A DNA stretch of 7,200 nt from DATDMG01 sp036518955. Lineage in GTDB: Bacteria; Actinomycetota; Actinomycetes; Actinomycetales; Kineosporiaceae. A model generated the notes under the pieces. The model saw nothing but the letters and a program-made list of their open reading frames with translations, had not been told where the DNA came from and searched no databases. The DNA is taken from assembly GCA_036518955.1 (NCBI GenBank), contig DATDMG010000148.1, forward strand, positions 1-7,200. The letters run 5' to 3'. Of this stretch, positions 1-5,125 are shown piece after piece (the stretch's first letter is position 1; the number at the start of each line of letters is the position of its first letter). A program made the translations under genes and the position numbers.

Positions 1-351
1 ACGGCTGCCGCAGCGGTCCGGCCCGCCGCCCCACCCGACCTCGCCCCGAGCGCGCCGCCGGTCGCCGAGCGGGCGTCCGCGCGGGTCGCCCGGGAACTGG
101 GGCGCGGTGCACCCTCGGACGTCTGGACCCCGGTGCCCGTGCCGCCGCCCACGTACACGCTCAAGCCGGCGGTGCCTCGGCCCGAGCCACCTCCGCTGCA
201 GGTCACCCCGACACTGCCGCCGCGGCCCGCCGAACCGGCCACGGCCGGGTCGGCGGCCCGGGTCACGCAGCCCAGCGCCGACGACCGCAGCTTCGCCGAC
301 GACCTCGACCTGGACGCCGTCCTGGCCCGCCGTCGGGCGGTCAACGGCTGA
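1..351 (+). CDS. C-terminal part of a Pro-rich protein, possibly SepX/GlpR-like membrane protein (5' end outside window)
   Basis: The reading frame is open from base 1 and stops with TGA at 349-351, leaving 116 visible residues. The segment is rich in Pro, Ala and Arg and looks disordered. It carries the stretch VWTPVPVPPPTYTLKPAVPR (about residues 41-60) and ends with an acidic-then-basic tail, DDLDLDAVLARRRAVNG. From memory, a 'PVPVPxPTYTLKP' linker followed by 'LDxxLARRR' occurs at the cytoplasmic C-terminus of conserved actinobacterial membrane proteins, including the Streptomyces septal protein SepX and corynebacterial GlpR. That identity is an inference from a low-complexity tail; no membrane segment is in the window. 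The frame and stop are well supported because third positions are almost all G or C. Nothing ties it to the downstream cassette, which is separated by 310 bp, so it is probably the conserved flank of the accessory locus. Confidence 0.7.
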   Translation, partial: TAAAAVRPAAPPDLAPSAPPVAERASARVARELGRGAPSDVWTPVPVPPPTYTLKPAVPRPEPPPLQVTPTLPPRPAEPATAGSAARVTQPSADDRSFADDLDLDAVLARRRAVNG

Positions 352-402
352 CGGATCGGGCTTTCGGCGCAACGCTGCGTGACCGTTTGGCCGTCAACAG
401 GG

Positions 403-445
403 CGCGCCAAGCGGGGGGATGACGCACGGTAAACGGTTTGGCGCG
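403..445. repeat. Inverted repeat, possible hairpin/terminator
   Basis: CGCGCCAA at 403-410 is exactly complementary to TTGGCGCG at 438-445. In RNA the stem extends inward by a G-U pair and a C-G pair, giving about 10 bp around a loop of about 23 nt. It lies 52 bp after the stop of the first gene. It has no T-tract, which many actinobacterial terminators also lack, so a terminator role is only possible. The loop is long, and chance occurrence in GC-rich DNA is a real alternative. Confidence 0.35.
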
Positions 446-477
446 GGTCGCGGCGTAACTCTCCACGGACGACCCCC

Positions 478-494
478 GTACATCGGACATGTAC
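478..494. promoter_or_regulatory. Perfect inverted repeat GTACAT-N5-ATGTAC, candidate operator
   Basis: Two perfect 6-bp arms (478-483 and 489-494) flank the spacer CGGAC. The 17-bp site is less GC-rich than its surroundings and lies in the only substantial non-coding gap before the operon, which is what a dimeric regulator site looks like. The heptamer GACATGT in its right half (486-492) recurs at 618-624 within the palindrome GACATGTC. No regulator gene is visible, so the binding protein is unknown. Confidence 0.4.
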
Positions 495-645
495 CCACCC
501 GGCAACCCCGCCAGCTGGCGCGGACTCGGGTTGATCCGACGATTGCCGGGGGTGGCCCAGGGCGCTCCGGAAGGTTCCTGGGTCAGTTACTCACGCCTCT
601 TGTGCCGATATTCGTTCGACATGTCTGGCATCAGGTATATGCAAC

Positions 646-652
646 GGGAGGG
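646..652 (+). promoter_or_regulatory. Ribosome binding site for the 56-residue peptide
   Basis: GGGAGGG ends 9 nt before the ATG at 662 and matches the anti-Shine-Dalgarno core GGAGG. It selects 662 as the start over the longer in-frame ATG at 419. Confidence 0.75.
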
Positions 653-661
653 CCTTTGACC

Positions 662-832
662 ATGAGTAGAACATCTGTCACGGAGAGTTCCCGGCAAACG
701 TCCCGCGTCGCGGTCCAGAAGGGCGCTGACGCGTTCGTCGCCCTGGATCACCTGAATTTCCTGGACGACATCCATTTCATCCTCCGAGATGTGGAGAGCA
801 GGCTCGCGCCGCTCGGTTTCGCCCGCGGCTGA
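662..832 (+). CDS. 56-residue Cys-free peptide, candidate RiPP precursor / PEARL scaffold peptide
   Basis: The ATG at 662 follows a strong Shine-Dalgarno (646-652) and the frame ends with TGA at 830-832. The N-terminal segment MSRTSVTESSRQTSR holds eight Ser/Thr in its first 14 residues. A mixed hydrophobic/acidic middle follows (residues 23-44: FVALDHLNFLDDIHFILRDV), probably helical, and the tail is ESRLAPLGFARG. There is no Cys, and residues 15-56 hold one Ser (46) and no Thr. It lies 46 nt upstream of a co-directional operon with a LanB-like enzyme and TldD/TldE proteases, the usual place for a RiPP precursor. Because the C-terminal half almost lacks residues that can be dehydrated or cyclised, I infer a scaffold for C-terminal aminoacylation (PEARL type) rather than a lanthipeptide. 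GC at third positions (43 of 56) is lower than in the neighbouring genes, as often seen for precursor genes. I do not recognise a named precursor family; an FxLD-lanthipeptide leader motif is not clearly present. Confidence 0.75.
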   Translation: MSRTSVTESSRQTSRVAVQKGADAFVALDHLNFLDDIHFILRDVESRLAPLGFARG

Positions 833-878
833 TCTGCCCACCGCAGGCCGACCGGTGACGCAGAGAGAAGGTGTCGGG

Positions 879-2780
879 ATGATTCCCGGTCCGCGGAACG
901 GACGAGGACTGCTGCTCGCCGACACCGTGTCGCGGCCGGCTCTCGAGGTGGACCTGTCCACCGGGACGGCGACCGGCTTCGGCGGGCTCCGGCGCCTCCT
1001 CGACGCCCTCGCCGCCGCGGGTGCCCGGTTCGGCGAGCTGCCGACGCGTCATCCCGCCGAGTGGGGCTGGCTGACCCGGCCGGACGCGCGGAACCTGGCA
1101 GTGCTGGCGCGCCTCGCCCGCCCGGCGTCCGAGCGGAGGTTGCGCCGGGAGTGCGAGCAGACGTTCCGGGTGCTGGCCGTCGCGGCCGCCGCGGTGTGCC
1201 GGGGTGCGGAGAGCCTCGGGGTTCCCGTCCTCCTGCACGGCGTCGGCCGCGCCGACCTGCCCAGCCTGTGCGGCGTCGTCCGAGCGGTCGAGTACGCGGC
1301 CGCGACCGGGATCGGCCGGCTCCGGGTCTCGCCGCGGGACGCCGTCCTGGTGGCGCCGTTGCGCAGCGCCGCCGCCGACACCCGGGTCGAGCGGGCCCGC
1401 TGCCTGCGCGCCCTCGGCTTCGACGTCGCCGCGACCGAGCTGCGGGTGCTGCCGTGGCCGGCGCCGCGGCGCCCGGCGCCCGAGGATCCGTACGGTGTCC
1501 CGGAGGAGGCCCTGTTCGCCGCTGCGCTCGCGCCGTCCGGTACCACCGTGGACCGGATCGGGGCCGCGCTGGCCTACTGCCGCCTGGCCTTCCTCTCCAG
1601 CAACTGGGAGGGGATCGCGGTGGTGGCGTCCGGCTGCCTCCCCCTCGCCGCTCGGCTGACGGCACGCGACGTCGCCCGGATGGCCGCGGCATGGCCATCC
1701 GGGGCTGACGCGTACCCCGCTGACGTGTTCGGGGCTGACGCCCGCGGGGCTGACCTGGAGGAGGACGAGGCGCCGGTAGGCGGCCTCGGGGCCACCGGCT
1801 TCGAGCCCCCCACCTTGCGCCATCCCGGGGACCTGCACGCCCATTTCCTCAAGCTGCTCGGCGTCCAGGCGTCGTTCCGGAGGCAGCACACCGATGCCCT
1901 CGGCTACTTCCGGGCGATGCGGGAGGTCGACGGCCCGCTCTCGGCGGAGACCCTTGCCCAGTCCCACCTGTACGCCGGCGTCACCCTCGCCAAGCGGCAG
2001 GACCTGCTGCCCGAGGCCGTCGCCGAGGTGACCGCCGGGTTCGCGGCCCTGCCGGCGCGAGCGGCGGAACCGGCCTCGACGCGGCGGGAGCGTGGCTGGC
2101 TGCACAACCTGCGCGGTTACACCCACTTCGTGCAGGGGGCGTTGGCAGCGGCCCTGGAGCAGGAGCGGGCCGCGTTCGGTTGCATCGACGGTTGCACCGA
2201 CGCGCGGTCCGTCCAGCTCCGGATCGACCTGGTGTCCAACGTCAGCGTGCTGCAGGAGAGCGCCGGGCGGCTCGACCAGGCGCTGCAGACCTGGGAGTGG
2301 CTCGCTGTGGACGACGTTCCCGTCACGGCGTCGTTCGGGACCCATCACTCCTACCGCGCCGGGGGCCTTCAGGTGCGGGCCGGCGACGTGGAGAACGCGC
2401 TTCCACGGCTCGACGAGTCGCTGCGCCGCTGCGTGGGCGCGGCCGACGACTTCCACGAGTTCGAGATCGCCGCCGAGCTGGGTGCGCTGTTGCTCGGGCG
2501 GGGCCGGCGGGTGGCGTCGGCGGAGCTCTTCGACCGGGCCGCGCTGGCCGCGACCAGACTCGGGGACCCCTACCGGATGGCCGTCGCGGCCGTCGGCGGA
2601 GCGGCGTCCCGCGGGGTGCGGGTCGACGAGCACACCGCGGGCCTGGCCCGGCTGAGCGGCACGCAGTCCCGGCGGGCCCAGGCCTTGGTCGAGGGCTGCC
2701 GGCAGGGCGCCGACCCGATCTGTCTGCTGCCGCACGTGCGCACCATGCTGGACCGCCCGTTCGATCTGATCGACGTGTGA
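879..2780 (+). CDS. TPR/alpha-solenoid-like protein of the peptide-modification operon, function unknown
   Basis: This 633-residue protein starts at ATG 879, preceded by GAGAAGG (865-871) at good spacing; an in-frame ATG at 789 would overlap the peptide gene and lacks such a site. It appears soluble, with no signal peptide or clear membrane segment. The C-terminal half (about residues 310-580) is a run of helical pairs with TPR-like signatures, such as SNVSVLQESAGRLDQALQTW near 453-472 and LQVRAGDVENALPRLDESLR further on. The N-terminal half is also helical (for example ALAYCRLAFLSSNWEGIAVV near 228-247), but I recognise no catalytic domain. The halves are joined by an Asp/Gly-rich linker with a pentapeptide repeat (about residues 275-294). 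The gene sits between the peptide gene and the LanB-like gene and ends in TGATG, sharing one base with the latter's ATG, so the two are probably translationally coupled. A scaffold, peptide-binding or enzyme-partner role is plausible but inferred from context only. A TPR regulator is the alternative; I see no DNA-binding domain. Confidence 0.75.
   Translation: MIPGPRNGRGLLLADTVSRPALEVDLSTGTATGFGGLRRLLDALAAAGARFGELPTRHPAEWGWLTRPDARNLAVLARLARPASERRLRRECEQTFRVLAVAAAAVCRGAESLGVPVLLHGVGRADLPSLCGVVRAVEYAAATGIGRLRVSPRDAVLVAPLRSAAADTRVERARCLRALGFDVAATELRVLPWPAPRRPAPEDPYGVPEEALFAAALAPSGTTVDRIGAALAYCRLAFLSSNWEGIAVVASGCLPLAARLTARDVARMAAAWPSGADAYPADVFGADARGADLEEDEAPVGGLGATGFEPPTLRHPGDLHAHFLKLLGVQASFRRQHTDALGYFRAMREVDGPLSAETLAQSHLYAGVTLAKRQDLLPEAVAEVTAGFAALPARAAEPASTRRERGWLHNLRGYTHFVQGALAAALEQERAAFGCIDGCTDARSVQLRIDLVSNVSVLQESAGRLDQALQTWEWLAVDDVPVTASFGTHHSYRAGGLQVRAGDVENALPRLDESLRRCVGAADDFHEFEIAAELGALLLGRGRRVASAELFDRAALAATRLGDPYRMAVAAVGGAASRGVRVDEHTAGLARLSGTQSRRAQALVEGCRQGADPICLLPHVRTMLDRPFDLIDV
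1701..1760 (+). repeat. 15-bp tandem minisatellite, four copies, inside the TPR gene
   Basis: The hexamer GCTGAC recurs at 1704, 1719, 1734 and 1749, an exact 15-bp period. In frame it encodes GADAY-PADVF-GADAR-GADLE. The period is a multiple of three, so copy-number changes would keep the frame. It forms the start of an acidic linker between the two helical halves of the protein. Units are degenerate outside the GCTGAC core. Confidence 0.75.
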
Positions 2781-5095
2781 TGTCGGCGATGATCGGCCAG
2801 GAGCTCGCGCCCGGAGGCGGGCCGGTCACCGCGCCCGTCGCCGGGCCGGGGGCGCCGGGCCGGGCCGCGAAGCCCGGCGCCGCCCGAGCGGAGCCGCTCC
2901 CGACCATGGCCGGCCGGGCATCGTGGTGCGGGCTGCCGGCCGGCCGGTTGCGGTTCGCCCTGTACCCTCGGGCGCTGCTGCGGACGACCGGCTTCGACGT
3001 CCGTCCGCTGCTCCGCCTGCTCGAGCCCGGGCCGGAACCTGCCCCGGACCGGAGCCTGGCCGCCGTCCGGGACGCGTTCTCCGACCCTCGGTTGCGGGAG
3101 GCGGTGGCGCAGTGCAACCCGCTGTTCCACGAGATCGCGCTGGCGCCCGGCCGGGCCTTGACGACCGACACCGCCTACCTCGAGCTCACGCATCGTGGCC
3201 GGCGTCAGGTCGGCACCGCGCACCGCTACGTGCGCCGCCTGCTCGGCCGCACCGGGACGAAGGCGTTCTTCGGGCCGACCCTGGTGGTCGGCTGGGACCC
3301 GGACGGCGAGGCGCCCGTCACGCTGGGCGAGCCCGGCACGGAACGGTGCCTGATCGGGCTGAGCCACTGGCTGGTGCAGGAACTGTCGGAACGGCAGCGG
3401 CGTGAGCTGCCGCCGTCCGCCCGGGCCTGGCGGCTGGACCCGCTGTGGCGGCGCGAGGGGATGGCCCTGTACCGGGAGCTGGACCGCCGCGCGCTGGCCC
3501 TGACGAGCACCGCCGCGAGGGTGTGGCAGGCGTTACGCGTTCCCGCCACGCCCGCGGAACTGCTGGACGTCACCGGGCTGCCGCCCGCGGACGTGGTCGC
3601 GGCGCTGGCGCTGCTGTCGCCGGCGCTGCGGCCGCATCCGCAGCCGCCCTCCACCCTGGTCGACGGTCTGGCCTGGCTGCGGCGGCAGTGGCCGCCGGGG
3701 TCGCCCGGGGAGGGTCCGACCCAGGCGCTGGTCGCCCGGCTGGCGGCGCTGGTCGCCCAGGCCGAGCAGACGCCGTGGCCGCGGGTCCACACGCTCCGGG
3801 CGCGGATCCGCGCCGAGGTCGAGGCGGCCGAGCTGGGCAGCGGGCGCGATCCGGCTGGCCGGCACGGGCGCCACGGGGAGCGCGACGTCGTCCACGAGAA
3901 CCGGTCCAGCCCCTGGAACGGGCGGGTGTCGTTCGGCCGGCCCGCGGTCGAGTCGGCGCGGGCGGCGCTCGCCGCCGTGCTGCCGATGATGATGCTCGAC
4001 GCCCTGCTGCGCCAGGCGGACGCCCGCGAGGCGGTCGTCCGCGCCATCGGCGGGCGGCCGACGGGCCTGGTCGAACTCGCCGCCCGCCGGATCGACCCGG
4101 TGAGCACCCGCACGAGCCGCTGGCACGCGCGCATCGGTGGGCTGGTGCGGCCGGATCCGGACCTGGACGTCGTCGAGGTCGCTCCGGCGGACCTGGAGGT
4201 GATCGCCGAGGGGCTGTGGCCGCTGGTCGACGTCCGCGACGACGACCAGCTCGGCGCCCTGCCGGCGGTCGACCTGATGCTCACCGGCGGGCCGCCCGGC
4301 GTCGGTCGCTGGGTGCTCTCCGAATGCCACGACGACAGCAGCGGCACGATCGGCGGCGTGACCAGCCGGGCGCAGCCGGGCGGCGGCGCCGACTTCGAGC
4401 GCTTCTGCGCGGCGCTGGGCCGGTGGCTGGACACCAGCCGGCTGGCGAGCGTACTCGGCCGCCGGTTCAGTCGGCACGTGACGCCGGAACTGCCGGGCCT
4501 CACCATCGAGCTGTCGGGGACGTCGGGCAAGCCGCGCGGGCAGGTCGCGGCCGCGGCCGAGGTCCTGGTCAGCCCGGACGGCGCCGCGCTGGAGCACGCC
4601 GGGCGCCGCTACCAGCTCTACCCCGGCGACGTGAGTGGCCCGCTCTTCCTCGCGCTGTCGTTGCCCTGCCTGCGACCGGTGCCGTTCGCCACCGGTCGCC
4701 GGTACACCCCCCGGGTCGTCGTCGACGGCGTCGTCGTGCAGCGCCGGCGGTGGCGGGTGGACCTGCCCGGGGCCCAGGATCACGGGTCCGGACCGGTGAC
4801 CGTGACCGACTGGGCCGAGGAGCACGGGCTGCCGCCACGGTTCTTCCTGCGCCATCCGGACGAGCCGAAGCCGCTGCTCGTCGACATCCGTGAGCCGTTC
4901 TGCCGGGTCGAGCTGACCCGGCTGCGGCCCGACCGGGTGGTGTGCACCGAGGTGTTGCCCGACCTGGACGACACCTGGTGGGACGCCGGCGGCCGGCAGG
5001 CCGCGGAGCTCCGGATCCCGGTGCTGGTCCGCTGGGACCGCGGTGACACCGGTGGCCCAGCGGGTGTCACCCGCGACGGACGGGGGAACGGATGA
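2780..5095 (+). CDS. LanB-like N-domain protein (Lant_dehydr_N type) without elimination domain; candidate PEARL or split dehydratase
   Basis: The protein has 771 residues if it starts at ATG 2780, which overlaps the previous stop by one base; no strong Shine-Dalgarno precedes it. The first 45 or so residues are Ala/Gly/Pro-rich and ATG 2906 is an alternative start. LanB-like segments appear in order: RFALYPRALLRTTGFDV (about 58-74), NPLFHEIALAP (113-123), YVRRLLGRTGTKAFFGP (150-166, like the 'YxRRxxxRxxPFGxF' block of LanB), RVSFGR (382-387, like 'TYGRR'), CLRPVPFATGRRYTPRVVV with a following RRRWRV (about 630-660), and PRFFLRHPDEPKPLLVDI (686-703). In full LanB enzymes these belong to the domain that glutamylates Ser/Thr with Glu-tRNA. 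The protein ends about 70 residues later, so the SpaB_C-type elimination domain is absent. Stand-alone N-domains act as split dehydratases (thiopeptides) or as PEARLs that add amino acids to a peptide C-terminus. The Cys-free peptide upstream favours PEARL; no elimination partner is visible. It contains one TTA codon (3533-3535). Confidence 0.85.
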   Translation: MSAMIGQELAPGGGPVTAPVAGPGAPGRAAKPGAARAEPLPTMAGRASWCGLPAGRLRFALYPRALLRTTGFDVRPLLRLLEPGPEPAPDRSLAAVRDAFSDPRLREAVAQCNPLFHEIALAPGRALTTDTAYLELTHRGRRQVGTAHRYVRRLLGRTGTKAFFGPTLVVGWDPDGEAPVTLGEPGTERCLIGLSHWLVQELSERQRRELPPSARAWRLDPLWRREGMALYRELDRRALALTSTAARVWQALRVPATPAELLDVTGLPPADVVAALALLSPALRPHPQPPSTLVDGLAWLRRQWPPGSPGEGPTQALVARLAALVAQAEQTPWPRVHTLRARIRAEVEAAELGSGRDPAGRHGRHGERDVVHENRSSPWNGRVSFGRPAVESARAALAAVLPMMMLDALLRQADAREAVVRAIGGRPTGLVELAARRIDPVSTRTSRWHARIGGLVRPDPDLDVVEVAPADLEVIAEGLWPLVDVRDDDQLGALPAVDLMLTGGPPGVGRWVLSECHDDSSGTIGGVTSRAQPGGGADFERFCAALGRWLDTSRLASVLGRRFSRHVTPELPGLTIELSGTSGKPRGQVAAAAEVLVSPDGAALEHAGRRYQLYPGDVSGPLFLALSLPCLRPVPFATGRRYTPRVVVDGVVVQRRRWRVDLPGAQDHGSGPVTVTDWAEEHGLPPRFFLRHPDEPKPLLVDIREPFCRVELTRLRPDRVVCTEVLPDLDDTWWDAGGRQAAELRIPVLVRWDRGDTGGPAGVTRDGRGNG
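3533..3535 (+). promoter_or_regulatory. Single in-frame TTA leucine codon (possible bldA control point)
   Basis: TTA encodes Leu252 of the LanB-like protein (context WQALRV). I saw no other in-frame TTA in the peptide, TPR, TldD or visible TldE genes, where Leu is almost always CTG or CTC. In Streptomyces and relatives TTA is read by the developmentally regulated bldA tRNA. The codon is visible; its regulatory effect is inferred. Confidence 0.6.
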
Positions 5096-5125
5096 GACGG
5101 GGGCGGGGGAACGGATGAGACGGGG
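5081..5125 (+). repeat. Tandem duplication of the lanB-stop/tldD-start junction (23-bp period)
   Basis: Bases 5081-5102 and 5104-5125 are identical over 22 positions, each copy carrying GGGGGAACGGATGAGACGGG. Each copy therefore holds a purine-rich ribosome-binding stretch and an ATGA. In copy one the ATGA (5092-5095) contains the stop of the LanB-like gene; in copy two the ATG (5115) is the probable tldD start. Collapsing the repeat restores a simple 4-nt ATGA overlap between the two genes, so the duplication looks recent. Confidence 0.9.
5092..5118 (+). CDS. Eight-codon minicistron created by the junction duplication
   Basis: The ATG in the first repeat copy (5092-5094, overlapping the lanB-like stop TGA) reads MRRGRGNG and ends at TGA 5116-5118, which overlaps the tldD ATG at 5115. 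Ribosomes ending the LanB-like gene could restart here and again at tldD. It is most likely a by-product of the duplication rather than a functional peptide, but it could alter coupling between the two genes. Its translation is unproven. Confidence 0.35.
   Translation: MRRGRGNG

Larger units (their letters stand above)
352..661. other. Non-coding gap upstream of the peptide operon
   Basis: About 310 bp with no convincing gene. A frame in phase with the peptide is open from an ATG at 419, but its third positions are mixed and the translation looks random, so I do not treat it as coding. The gap holds an inverted repeat at 403-445, a perfect inverted repeat at 478-494, an 8-bp palindrome GACATGTC at 618-625, and the Shine-Dalgarno of the peptide gene at 646-652. 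It very likely contains the operon promoter, but I could not find a -35/-10 pair with good sequence and spacing. Confidence 0.7.

Noticed and set aside
615..641. Promoter-like TTCGAC ... TATATG pair before the peptide gene
   Set aside because: The 15-bp spacing is short, and a start about 7 nt after the -10 would fall within the Shine-Dalgarno at 646-652, leaving no room for ribosome loading.
419..661. In-frame N-terminal extension of the peptide gene from ATG 419 (137 residues in total)
   Set aside because: Third positions lack the G/C bias of real genes here, the translation looks random, and a much better Shine-Dalgarno sits directly before ATG 662.
662..832. Classical lanthipeptide or FxLD-type precursor
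   Set aside because: There is no Cys, only one Ser in the C-terminal 42 residues, and no clear FxLDV-like leader motif.
839..857. Small hairpin CACCG-N9-CGGTG between the peptide and TPR genes, as an attenuator
   Set aside because: A 5-bp stem with no T-tract is easily found by chance at this GC content; it is too weak to annotate.
777..2735. Long minus-strand open frame opposite the TPR gene
   Set aside because: Long antisense frames are expected in GC-rich coding DNA; its product is low-complexity Arg/Gly/Pro sequence and the + strand frame has the proper codon bias.
2180..2779. Upstream in-frame extension of the LanB-like gene to an ATG at 2180
   Set aside because: It would overlap 600 bases of the TPR gene, and its residues are Arg-rich out-of-frame sequence.
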